A stretch of DNA of 64,000 nt. Origin: Geomicrobium sp. JCM 19039 (GTDB lineage Bacteria > Bacillota > Bacilli > Bacillales > Marinococcaceae). Position 1 is the stretch's first letter, and the number at the start of each line of letters is the position of its first letter. The stretch is from contig NZ_BAXB01000012.1 in assembly GCF_000698145.1 (NCBI RefSeq), forward strand, positions 1 through 64,000, in the 5' to 3' direction. A program made the position numbers and the translations under genes. Shown here one piece after another: positions 52,289 through 61,000 of this stretch. The notes below the pieces were generated by a model. That model had not been told where the DNA came from. It worked only from the letters and a program-made list of their open reading frames with translations, and made no database searches.

Positions 52289-54406
52289 TTATTCCCATTT
52301 GTATTGCAAAGCGTTGGTATGAGCGATTAAATCGTTATACGTTTGTTCATTAATGACCCCATTGTTAAGTTGCCCTTGTAGTAGATGGTGGAATGAACCG
52401 AGGTGCTGCACCGCTCGCTCTCGGTCTCCTCGCTGTTCAAAATGTTTGACTGCGGTCAGATGTGTAAGCAATTGGCGTACAGATCGTTCATTAGAAAATG
52501 CGCCTTCAAGGTTGAATTGCTCCACTTGTTCAATGAGACTCTCTACACTTAAACCAAAATCAATGGAGTCACTACCGCCAACAACTGGCAATGAAATGAG
52601 GCTTTCACTCAAATCTACCGTTACCTCAACATCGCTATGTTCAGCGCGTGTATGTGTGCGGTTACTGCCTGAAATAATAACACCAATTCGATGTCCTGGC
52701 TTAAACACGTAATCATGAGTCATCGTGTTCCAATTAAACGAATACGTTTCCCCAGGAACGAGCGATTGACTTTCCCAAACCGATTCATAATTTCTTGCAT
52801 CCATCCATCCTCTGGACACAATTTCATAGTCTTGCACGTGAGTAAGCAATTCATGTTCATAATAACAAGCGCTGTCATGTTCAGAACTTTCGCCCCAACA
52901 TGTTTGCTCTTCAATCATTTGCATACCGCTAGAACCACTCCGATGATCCAGCCGTTCATCTGTTCCATAATCAACGATAAGTGCAGAAAGGTTTACTCTT
53001 TCTCCATTTACCGAAGCTGTCAGTTCGATCTCTGGAGTTCCACTTATTCGAACTTCCTCTTCAAGCTCAGGTGATAAAAATGCAAGACGATGGTCATGAT
53101 CGGCTAAAGGATCTTCGGCAAGTTGCCTCTCCGTTAGTGGAAGGTTGCGAAAACTAAGCTCTTCACCTGATGGAACCGGCACATCTGTCAAATGACCGTG
53201 CTCATTACCTTGTCCAATCGTTAATTTCACATCTTCGGTGCTACTCTCTGGCCACGAGTCATACGTCGTCCATTCATTGGCTGCATGCTCCACATCAGCC
53301 ATTGGCTCGTCCATAATGCCATTATCAACACCTAAAAGCTCATGGTCAAACCATCTATGGACAGTGCTCACCCACTCATCTCGCCGATAATCGAAAGGTT
53401 CAGCATGAGCCGTTTGTGCCAACCATATTTTCCGATCGACATCATGTTCTTCTAATTGCTCCCACCATTGTCCGAAATGATTCGTTTTTACATTCAGATC
53501 ATTCAAACCATGAACGAGAAAAACACTCGCTGTAACGTTATCCGCATCTGGTACGTAATTTCTTTCTTCCCAAAATTCATTATAATCACCAAATTCATCA
53601 TCCATTAGATCCCTCATGCCATTGAATACAAACTGACAATCTCCCCTACGTTCTGAGTTCACTACGCGATTGGCCAAACCGTTCGGTCCATTCAAATAGT
53701 AGATGCTACCATTTGCACGATAGTAGTCGTACCAGCTACTGATTGCCGTAACAGGAATAATGGTTTCAAGCCCTTCAACATTTGTCGCTGCTGCTGCATT
53801 TGCAAGTGTACCATCGTATGACTTCCCATACATCCCTACTTTACCAGTGCTCCAATCTGCAACTGCGGTTTCATCATGAATGTCATAACCATCCGCATTA
53901 TCATTTAACCAATCAATGACGGCGGTTACACTTTCAGTTTCTTCATACCCTCCTGTCGTCGGACAACCGTCCGAAAGGCTCGTCCCAATCATATCAACGT
54001 GTACAACGGCGTAACCACGTGGAACAAAATAGTTGTCATAAAATAATGGAAATGAAACTGGCTTTCCATCAATATACTCTTTTAACTGCGACTCCTCGCC
54101 GCGGCCCATGTTTTCGTTGTATGGACTAGCAACCATGATGACAGGTACTTCTAAACCTTCTTCACTTTCAGCAGGACGGATAATATCCGCAGCGATTCTA
54201 TCGTTTTTTCCATCACCATCTGTGTCTAAATCCGTTTCCACATAAATGGTTTCTCTGATCGCATCTTCATAAGAGAAGACCGGCTGGGATACACCCTCGT
54301 CAATTACATGATCAGATACCGCCGTTTCTGCGATTGCTGTCTCGTCAAGATGATATAGAGCTGGAAGAGTTACAAGAGCAGCAAGCGTTGCTTTTCGTAG
54401 TTTCAT
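52289..54406 (-). CDS. Exported Xaa-Pro dipeptidyl-peptidase (S15) with FIMAH-type domain
   Basis: A 705-residue exported S15/CocE-type alpha/beta hydrolase that releases Xaa-Pro dipeptides from peptide N-termini. The signal peptide covers about 1-28. The nucleophile is Ser196 in GKSYDGTL, the Asp lies in VHGLNDLNV and the His in TAHAEPFD. The jelly-roll C-domain follows, and residues about 625-705 (LIEQVEQFNLEGAFSNERSVRQLLTHLTAV) form a FIMAH-type helical domain, shared with the adjacent M6 peptidase. The sequence is strongly acidic. It lies 22 bp after the M6 gene, probably in one transcript. Confidence 0.88.
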   Translation of the reverse strand: MKLRKATLAALVTLPALYHLDETAIAETAVSDHVIDEGVSQPVFSYEDAIRETIYVETDLDTDGDGKNDRIAADIIRPAESEEGLEVPVIMVASPYNENMGRGEESQLKEYIDGKPVSFPLFYDNYFVPRGYAVVHVDMIGTSLSDGCPTTGGYEETESVTAVIDWLNDNADGYDIHDETAVADWSTGKVGMYGKSYDGTLANAAAATNVEGLETIIPVTAISSWYDYYRANGSIYYLNGPNGLANRVVNSERRGDCQFVFNGMRDLMDDEFGDYNEFWEERNYVPDADNVTASVFLVHGLNDLNVKTNHFGQWWEQLEEHDVDRKIWLAQTAHAEPFDYRRDEWVSTVHRWFDHELLGVDNGIMDEPMADVEHAANEWTTYDSWPESSTEDVKLTIGQGNEHGHLTDVPVPSGEELSFRNLPLTERQLAEDPLADHDHRLAFLSPELEEEVRISGTPEIELTASVNGERVNLSALIVDYGTDERLDHRSGSSGMQMIEEQTCWGESSEHDSACYYEHELLTHVQDYEIVSRGWMDARNYESVWESQSLVPGETYSFNWNTMTHDYVFKPGHRIGVIISGSNRTHTRAEHSDVEVTVDLSESLISLPVVGGSDSIDFGLSVESLIEQVEQFNLEGAFSNERSVRQLLTHLTAVKHFEQRGDRERAVQHLGSFHHLLQGQLNNGVINEQTYNDLIAHTNALQYKWE

Positions 54407-54428
54407 AGATCATGTCTCCAATCTTTAT

Positions 54429-56630
54429 CTATTCCCATCTAGTAATTAACGTTTCTGATAACCGATCAAGTCGCTCGAAAGCCGTTTCTTCAAGATTTCC
54501 TTGATTCATTTGGTGTGCGATCAACGCTTGAAAGCCTCTCGTATGCTCCACAACTTTCGTGCTGTTCGAACGATTCTCAAAGTGAGTAACTGCGGTCATA
54601 TGGGTTCTCGCGATCCGGTACGCTTGTTCCGAATAAAAAGCGGATTCTTCTAACTCATCAACGAGTGCCAAAATTGTACTGGCTGATACACCAATATCTT
54701 GTTGGATTGATTCGACGACGTCTGCATCTGTTTCTGAAGCAATGGTAAACGTATATTCAATGGCAGCATCAATCTCCTCTGGAACCCGAACGTAAAGGGG
54801 TACTTCCACAGTATCACCAGCGCCCACTTCAATGACGTGATGGTCGAACGTATATTCAACTTCTTCATCGACATCTACATCCAACCGGTAAAGGTCTGTC
54901 GCCTCTCCATCATTTGTAACCGTAAATGTGTGGGTTTCAATGTTCCCAGGTGAAGCATGGTCAATGGTTTGATGAGTCGCATTCATTTCTCTCGTGTAAT
55001 CCCCGCCATAATCAAGATGACGAACGGCCGTACGATAAGATAAAGCACCAACGTCATCATAGTGCTTGTCCAATACATAAAAATGGAGGCGATTATGTTC
55101 ATCCACATATTCACTTACAACACCTTCGCCGGTGCCTGCTTTAAATAATGCATCCGCTAACTGCTGATAATCCCCTTTCGACAACATTTGAATGGTGCCG
55201 GTCGGTCGAACAAAATCGACCTCTTGAATATCTTCCGGATGTGCATCAACGACCCAAATAAACGGTGCTCGCTCTTCATCCTTCGTTTTTGCTACCAACA
55301 CACCGGAGTCCATTTGAAACGAATCAAAACCGACTTGGTCAACGACTTCTAACGTGTAGTTATCGTACCAATCTTCCCCTTGTTGCATATCGGCACGCCA
55401 GTCATCTTCCAAATAATTTCTAGGCGTTTTGTCTTCGTCCATCGTAATGTTGATGCCGATATAGTCATCCCGCCCAAAATTCTCACCCGTTGGAACGGCT
55501 CTTGTCAAAATGTTTTCAAAGACTGGACCGTCCTTGAGGTCATCGCGATCAATTTGCAAATACTCTTCACCTTCCGTCACGAACTCTTGCTTAATTTTAT
55601 TCCGTAACATGTGGTGAGACGGCGAGCTAGACCCTTCAACTGCCGGGATCATCCACCGTGTGTGCGGACCACCTGGTCCATTAAATGCGCCTCGGCTCAT
55701 TAATTCCCACGGGCCTGAATAAGACCTAGACACCGGGTTTGCATACGGGTTGTTATAGTTATCTCCCAACCCTTCGATATGGCCAAACTCATGAGCAAAC
55801 ACCGACTGCCCACTATTTTCCGCTTGTACAGACCCTCCCCGGTACGCATGTGACCAGATACTTCTCGCAGCAAACCAAGACGTCCAATCTACGTAGCGCG
55901 TCGTCGTATAGTTTGGATGACCCTCGAACGGTGAGCCAAATTCATCGCTCACATCTTGTGCTGTTTCAAACATCATCTCACCAAACTCTTGCCAAAGTGC
56001 GGATTCATCGTAACCTGCATGAATGATGAACTCAAAATCATAATCCTCACCTGATGCCTCAAGATCCTCACGAGCAGCAGCTTGTGCATCAGGAACGAGA
56101 CGCTGGGGTCCATATCCTTCAGGTAAATGTTGCTGCTGACCAAATTCATTCAATCCGTATTGAAACTCTTTATGATCCATTGTATAGACTCCGAACGCAT
56201 CGAGTTCAACACTCCATTTCCCATACGAGTTTTCACGCCAAAACTCATCTACGGTACGTCCATTATTTAAGTCTTGCGGTGTGTTCAAAAAGTCGACCCA
56301 CCATTGCCCAAGCTCTTCTTCGGAAATTTCGCTTGCGCCAATAGGATTTCCAGCTGGGTCACTCCCTTGCTCGTTCGTCAAAATAAACTCTTGATCTGGA
56401 AAATCAACTAAAATTAAAGCGCCACGTATTTCTCGATCTGCTTCAACCTCAGGGTTGTGCCAGTCAATGCCAGGGACTGGTTTATAATCATCCCACGTCA
56501 TGTCTCTTGGTAACTGCCAGGACTGTTTGTCTGTTGGATTTGGAAATTCACTCAAACCTTCACTTGCCTGCGCAAAATTTGGAACGTGTAAACTCACCAC
56601 TAGTGCTGCGGAAACGATTATTTTCTTCAA
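54429..56630 (-). CDS. Exported M6 metallopeptidase (immune inhibitor A type) with FIMAH-type domain
   Basis: A 733-residue secreted zinc protease. The signal peptide covers about 1-22. The zinc motif HEFGHIEGLGD puts His280, Glu281 and His284 at the active site. A PKD/Ig-like domain (about 560-640) and a C-terminal FIMAH-type domain (LALVDELEESAFYSEQAYRIARTHMTAV) follow. It starts at TTG with AAAGGAGGGG 7 nt upstream. The sequence is strongly acidic, fitting work outside the cell in saline or alkaline media. It lies 83 bp after tasA with a hairpin between. Confidence 0.9.
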   Translation of the reverse strand: MKKIIVSAALVVSLHVPNFAQASEGLSEFPNPTDKQSWQLPRDMTWDDYKPVPGIDWHNPEVEADREIRGALILVDFPDQEFILTNEQGSDPAGNPIGASEISEEELGQWWVDFLNTPQDLNNGRTVDEFWRENSYGKWSVELDAFGVYTMDHKEFQYGLNEFGQQQHLPEGYGPQRLVPDAQAAAREDLEASGEDYDFEFIIHAGYDESALWQEFGEMMFETAQDVSDEFGSPFEGHPNYTTTRYVDWTSWFAARSIWSHAYRGGSVQAENSGQSVFAHEFGHIEGLGDNYNNPYANPVSRSYSGPWELMSRGAFNGPGGPHTRWMIPAVEGSSSPSHHMLRNKIKQEFVTEGEEYLQIDRDDLKDGPVFENILTRAVPTGENFGRDDYIGINITMDEDKTPRNYLEDDWRADMQQGEDWYDNYTLEVVDQVGFDSFQMDSGVLVAKTKDEERAPFIWVVDAHPEDIQEVDFVRPTGTIQMLSKGDYQQLADALFKAGTGEGVVSEYVDEHNRLHFYVLDKHYDDVGALSYRTAVRHLDYGGDYTREMNATHQTIDHASPGNIETHTFTVTNDGEATDLYRLDVDVDEEVEYTFDHHVIEVGAGDTVEVPLYVRVPEEIDAAIEYTFTIASETDADVVESIQQDIGVSASTILALVDELEESAFYSEQAYRIARTHMTAVTHFENRSNSTKVVEHTRGFQALIAHQMNQGNLEETAFERLDRLSETLITRWE

Positions 56631-56666
56631 TATTGCCCCTCCTTTACTGTTTGAATAAAGCCCTGT

Positions 56667-56695
56667 GACATTGATTAATCACGAGGGCCAAATGA
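56667..56695 (-). terminator. Hairpin between tasA and the M6 peptidase gene
   Basis: GCCCTGTGA and TCAC-G-AGGGC pair around a 10-nt loop. On the minus strand a short TTTATT follows. It may be a partial terminator that lowers expression of the peptidases relative to tasA. Confidence 0.5.
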
Positions 56696-56713
56696 ATGAT
56701 AAGTGAAGTAAAG

Positions 56714-57306
56714 TTAACGGTTATCGTCGCCCGTCGTTTGTGTTGCCACAAATGTCCATTCGAGTTGTAATGAATCTCCTTGGAACTGATTTAAATCTTC
56801 TTCTACATCTGCTAAGAAATTAAATTGGACAACAAGGTCATGCGTTTCACCAACAGGCAGTCCTTGATCTCCCAATTCAGGATAGAAGATGTTTTCACTA
56901 ATGGCTTCCGGTGACATGTCTTGTAGCTCGCTAAGTGTCGTTTGGTAGATCACTTCATCAAGATTGTCCACATTGTATAAAAATTCCACCTCAATAAAGT
57001 TTCCAAAATCATCTGTGTTGTTTCCTTGTGCATCAATCACGCGATAATCTGTCTCTAACGTGACGAGTCCAATGTCTAATGACCATCGTTGCCTAACTCA
57101 AAGTCTCGAATCATAGAATCTCCAGGCTTAATGTTATCCACATTAATCACTTCCGTAGGCTCTGCAGTTAAATCTAACGTACCCGCTGCAAACGTGTTGT
57201 TCGTTGTGACACTGTCGCTAAAAAATGCATACGTTCCACCACCGATTAGCGTCAACCCTAGAGCTGCAGTTGCAACTCCCATCCCAAGCTGTTTTTTTAC
57301 CGTCAT
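56714..57306 (-). pseudogene. tasA: TasA/CalY family biofilm fibre protein, frameshifted
   Basis: A TasA-type matrix fibre protein of about 197 residues. The signal segment reads ATAALGLTLIGGGTYAFFSD, followed by TTNNTFAAGTLDL, the hallmark of the TasA/camelysin family. The frame stops after FELGNDGH. One missing base near 57081 gives GSLDIGLVTLETDYRVIDAQG and continues to the C-terminal frame. SipW-type peptidase, whose gene is 20 bp upstream, would process it. AGGAGGAAG precedes the ATG. Confidence 0.88.
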
Positions 57307-57326
57307 GATTGCTTCCTCCTAGAGAT

Positions 57327-57932
57327 TTATTTATGTAACGTCTCATGTTCAGACGTAGACACCGAAGGGGTTACATCAGCATTACCTTTAGCCATCTGAT
57401 CAACTTGATCTAATGCCTTAAAAATAATGATTATTGAGTAAATGACACATAGCACACCTGGAACAATTAACAACAGCACAGCTCCTAACTCAGATGTGGC
57501 AAACATAATGACAGAACCGATAAATGGAACGGTAAACCCAGTATATTTTCCGACAATGTCTTCGGCCATCACTGGGGACGTGTCTGGAGCATTGTTGTTA
57601 TCCCCTTTTGTAATATAGCTTTGACCGTTATCAATAACTTCGTGAACACGGTGGGTGACAAGTACCCCTTCAGGGCCAAAAAATGTCACGACATCTCCTC
57701 TGTTAAAGTTTGTCGTTATTTCTTGTTGCTCAATGGCAATAATCGAACCGGTTTGGATGCCCGGCTCCATGGATCCAGACAAAACGGTCTTAATCTCATA
57801 TCCGAATAGCGACGGTTCGCCTTCTGACGCATGTGAAGTAATGACCGTAAATAGTGTAGCGAGTAACAATACAAACATCATTCCTGTAATTAGACTGCTC
57901 GTCCACTTTCCAATACGTGCTAACACAAGCAT
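57327..57932 (-). CDS. sipW: Signal peptidase I, SipW (ER) type
   Basis: A 201-residue signal peptidase of the archaeal/ER type. The catalytic Ser54 is in SGSMEPG, and His94 in GVLVTHRV replaces the usual Lys. The later motif is KGDNN. TM helices lie at about 12-33 and 143-172, giving N- and C-terminal anchors. SipW processes TasA and TapA in B. subtilis. The start at ATG 57932 is adjacent to AGGTGGG; a GTG at 57926 is better spaced. Confidence 0.93.
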   Translation of the reverse strand: MLVLARIGKWTSSLITGMMFVLLLATLFTVITSHASEGEPSLFGYEIKTVLSGSMEPGIQTGSIIAIEQQEITTNFNRGDVVTFFGPEGVLVTHRVHEVIDNGQSYITKGDNNNAPDTSPVMAEDIVGKYTGFTVPFIGSVIMFATSELGAVLLLIVPGVLCVIYSIIIIFKALDQVDQMAKGNADVTPSVSTSEHETLHK

Positions 57933-57945
57933 CCCACCTATCCAT

Positions 57946-58119
57946 TTATTTCACTTCTTCACCTTGAATTGAGAACTCGATCTCTACTTCAATTCGATCT
58001 TCAAATGTTGCAAAAGTAGGAGAGGATAAAAAATAGAAAATAAAAAATAATATGTAAATAAATAAACTTAAAAAAATACATTTTTTTACAACATAATTAC
58101 TCTTACGCATTAACATCAT
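57946..58119 (-). CDS. 57-codon exported peptide, candidate minimal TapA
   Basis: This short gene was read directly from the sequence. A start cluster (ATG at 58119, 58116 and 58110) lies 5 nt after GGTGA (58125-58129). The product has a basic N-terminus (RKSNYVVKK), a 20-residue hydrophobic core rich in Phe, Leu and Ile, and a probable cleavage site at SPTFA. About 20 residues follow: TFEDRIEVEIEFSIQGEEVK. Alternating hydrophobic and acidic residues there make one amphipathic beta-strand. The stop is 13 bp before the sipW ATG. The position equals tapA in tapA-sipW-tasA, and the mature part resembles the B. subtilis TapA start (FHDIETFDVSLQ). Identity with TapA is inference. Confidence 0.65.
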   Translation of the reverse strand: MMLMRKSNYVVKKCIFLSLFIYILFFIFYFLSSPTFATFEDRIEVEIEFSIQGEEVK

Positions 58120-58614
58120 TTAAATCACCACATTATCATTGATTACTTTACTAATTGTTACTTTCTTTATCTTTTGGTAAACAGATCGTAACACTAATAA
58201 CAAAATTTTAAAAATTAGGTATTTATTCTAAAGAGAAAATCACTCATATGATTATTAAAAAACTGAACTAAAATCCCTATTGATGAACGATAACCTGTCC
58301 TTAAAATAGGTTCTATTGTTTGATTGTTTACGATGTAAAAATAGATCATCTATACTTTTATTCAAATACACATAACAAGAGCATTCGCTCAACCCCGCTA
58401 ACCCATTCGACTTCTATTCATTTTGTTCGTCTCGACGAATCGATTGCTATAAAAAAGTAAATATGGCTTATAGTCTTAGATCTTGATAATTACGTGCAAA
58501 ATAATGATCCACCTTTCCTTTTATTTACTTTTCTTCTATGAAAGTGTATGATACAGCATTATATTCAGATAATTAAAAATCAACTATTTCTAAAGAAAGG
58601 AATGGGATCGGTAC
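58120..58614. other. AT-rich divergent intergenic region
   Basis: This 495-bp AT-rich stretch separates the sipW-tasA operon from the DUF5058 gene and must hold both promoters. A plausible plus-strand pair is TTTACG near 58327 and TATACT near 58351, with 18-nt spacing. No gene is seen. No clear SinR box cluster was found. Confidence 0.4.
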
Positions 58615-59322
58615 ATGCAAGAAACGATGGAATTAGCGAACAGCACTATACTTTGGCTCATTGTATTTATCGTCGTCGCTCTCGTTATCTTTCAAGCAAT
58701 CATGTTTTTGCTCATATCCGTCCAAGCAGGTAAATCCGTCGGGTTGCAATCCAAAGATATGCAAAGCGCAGCGAAGACTGGACTGATTAGCGGTGTAGGT
58801 CCATCGCTTGGCATCGCAATTGTTGTCATTGCAATTATTACATTGATTGGGTCTCCACTTACACTGATGAGAATTGGAATCATTGGTTCGGCAGCGACTG
58901 AAACAGCTGCCGCTGGAATTGGCGCAAGTACGTATGGAGTACAATTGGGCGGCGAAAACTTTTCGTATGAAGCGCTAACCTCTGTCGTCTGGACGATGTG
59001 TCTCGGTGGAACCGGTTGGCTCTTATTTACATTGCTATTTACGAAATCCTTAGGAAGAATTCAGGAGAAAGTTTCGAAGAAAAGTACAAAAATGATGTCT
59101 CTCGTTTCTTTAGGAGCGTTGCTCGGTGTGTTCGGCTTCTTGACAACAGAGGAAATGGTCCAGAGCATGAACCATGCCCTAACAGCACTCTCAGCAGCTG
59201 GAGCTATGGTCATCATCATGATTGTTGCCGATCGAGTTGAGAAACTGTGGTTGAAAGAATGGGCACTTGGGTTTTCGCTCATTATCGGAATGACCGTTGG
59301 TTATGTGACGACACTATTATAA
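58615..59322 (+). CDS. DUF5058-type membrane protein
   Basis: A 235-residue membrane protein with about six hydrophobic helices and the conserved SGVGPSLGIAIVVIAIITLIGSPLTLMR and GSAATETAAAGIGAS regions. It resembles DUF5058 proteins, a family of unknown function. The ATG follows AAGGAATGGGA at loose spacing. The next gene begins 14 bp later and encodes a second membrane protein, so the two probably form a complex, possibly a transporter (inference). Confidence 0.72.
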   Translation: MQETMELANSTILWLIVFIVVALVIFQAIMFLLISVQAGKSVGLQSKDMQSAAKTGLISGVGPSLGIAIVVIAIITLIGSPLTLMRIGIIGSAATETAAAGIGASTYGVQLGGENFSYEALTSVVWTMCLGGTGWLLFTLLFTKSLGRIQEKVSKKSTKMMSLVSLGALLGVFGFLTTEEMVQSMNHALTALSAAGAMVIIMIVADRVEKLWLKEWALGFSLIIGMTVGYVTTLL

Positions 59323-59336
59323 CGGAGGGGAATACG

Positions 59337-60001
59337 ATGAAAGCTTTTCATAGCCGATCACATTTTTGGGGGCGTGTGACACTGCTTAGTATGATTATGA
59401 CGACACTTTTGGCACCTTTCTATCTATCATTTGTCGTCGGCGCTCACCCTGGATGGGACGTTATCATCGCTGGACTTATTGGTTATGCAAGTTTCATAGG
59501 AATTATGTGGCATTAGAGCCAATTACCTATTATCCAACACTCGGAGTATCTGGGACGTATCTTGCATTTATGCAAGGCAACATCGCAAACTTATGCTTAC
59601 CTTGCTCGACAGCGGCACAAAGTGCAGTGAACGCTCAGACTGGGTCTGATAAGGCGGAAATTGCAGGTACAATAGGCATCGCCGTTGCTTGCCTTGTAAA
59701 TATGTTCATCATCGCAACGACGGTCCTTACTGGATCTTTTCTTATTTCCATTTTGCCACCTGCTGTTGAGACGGCGTTCCTTTATGTTCTGCCTGCAATC
59801 TTCGGAGCCGTTCTTGGACAATTTGCTTATAAACGACCGTTGTATGGTTTACTCGCACTGATTATTGGCGTGATTGTCTATTACTTACCGATCTTCGATT
59901 TATTGAATATTCTAGTCTCAGTACTCGTTACCGTTTTCTTTGTCATCTACCTTGAGAAAAGGAAAGACAAACGAGCTAACGATTCATCATTACAAATCTG
60001 A
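59337..60001 (+). pseudogene. Polytopic membrane protein, DUF5058 partner, frameshifted
   Basis: A protein of about 221 residues with six or so TM helices. The first frame reads MKAFHSRSHFWGRVTLLSM to FIGIMW. One missing G (TGGGCA to TGGCA) near 59510 joins it to ALEPITYYPTLGVSGTY. A loop contains NIANLCLPCSTAAQSAV, with two Cys. The tail is charged (LEKRKDKRAND). No family was assigned. GGAGGGG lies 7 nt before the ATG. It is co-transcribed with the gene upstream. Confidence 0.7.
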
Positions 60002-60105
60002 TAATGAGAATATGGAAATTGATTAACCGAAACAAGTCGGGTGGTGTAGAAAGTGTTACGCTTTTTTAGCATCTTGGCGCTTTTACGTAGGAAAATTCGG
60101 AGTGG

Positions 60106-60250
60106 CTATGGTAGGATTTTTTCCATTTCGGAAGCTGATTTAACTAAAATTTTACCATTGTTTGTTCTATGGTGAGATTTTCAAATTCTATGGTCGGATT
60201 TGCAACACCTGGAGAGAAATCTAAATATAGGAGCTTCTATGGTTAGATTT
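60106..60250. repeat. Four degenerate copies of CTATGGTNNGATTT
   Basis: Copies start at 60106, 60167, 60188 and 60237. The two variable bases are AG, GA, CG and TA. The second copy is identical to an arm of the PBP terminator at 52051. Spacing is irregular. No gene overlaps. Confidence 0.75.
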
Positions 60251-60304
60251 TTCTGAGATGAACGGTTTTGTGCGCGGAACGGAAGACCGGTTTCCAAAGA
60301 TTAC

Positions 60305-60441
60305 CGATTGGAATCAGATCCACTCCTCGGTGACCGTTTCTCCTCTTTCTGATTCCAATCGATCGGCATCTACTTCCAAACATCCGTTAATGGAATCAGA
60401 TTCAGCATTTTAAAGAAAATAAACGGCAATCTAATTCCAAA
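60305..60441. repeat. GGAATCAGAT family repeats with 14-bp inverted repeat
   Basis: CGATTGGAATCAGA at 60305-60318 and its exact complement TCTGATTCCAATCG at 60348-60361 form an inverted repeat with a 29-nt loop. A third copy (TGGAATCAGATT, 60391) and a degenerate fourth (AATCTAATTCCA, 60428) follow. The block is non-coding. Confidence 0.75.
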
Positions 60442-60614
60442 GCGATGTTCAATAAGTCGTACTCCCTGCCCCGAACTTTGATTTGGAAAACCGAAAATTC
60501 TGTCGGTGCGAGTCGCGCAGAATCAAGACCGATTTTGGTTCGTTTTAGTCCAATCTGCGCTCCAGTTGGAACAATCTGCGCGCAAGCTTTACGAAATGAG
60601 TGCTAAAATCGCTA

Positions 60615-60985
60615 AAAAAACAAACTTGATTGGAGAAAGTGAAAACTAGCACGCCCTGCCCCATACGGTAGAAACACCATTGGAGTGATTCGCTTTTATC
60701 ATAACGGTCCGTTCATATACATTCACAATGGAATCTCTACATGCTAGCAATCAATGAATTTCTTTCGTTCACCCTATGTAGATTTTATATCCTGCGAGGA
60801 CTCGTCCCGGCACTGCTTCCGAAAGAGTCACCGCCTTTCGTTCCCATCTGTCAGAGGGGGCCCACAATTTAAAGAAGGTGGCGGGACTTGTCTACCAAAG
60901 ATATTACACAGAAAGAACATACATACAAAAATCGGAGAACAGATCAAAAACGATCTGTTCTCGATTTGTTTAGAGGCTTTGACTA
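60615..60985. repeat. Dispersed intergenic repeat, copy B
   Basis: It matches copy A at 1-276 in order. It carries an extra 73 bp bounded by the 9-bp direct repeat CTTTCGTTC (60762-60770 and 60835-60843), which is present once in copy A (139-147). It ends in the hairpin at 60927-60968. It lies downstream of acsA. Confidence 0.75.
60927..60968 (-). terminator. Terminator of acsA
   Basis: The hairpin AAATCGGAGAACAGATC AAAAAC GATCTGTTCTCGATTT (one bulge) lies 32 bp past the acsA stop and is nearly the same as the one after phoR. Confidence 0.75.
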
Positions 60986-61000
60986 CCCCTCGAATACATC

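Noticed and set aside
58120..58320. SinR boxes upstream of the sipW-tasA operon
   Set aside because: Only single imperfect GTTCTYT-like words were seen (for example near 58319), without the paired arrangement of known operators.
60002..61000. Insertion sequence or CRISPR array in the repeat-rich gap
   Set aside because: There is no transposase frame, no regular spacer length and no terminal inverted repeat with target duplication. Motif spacing is irregular.
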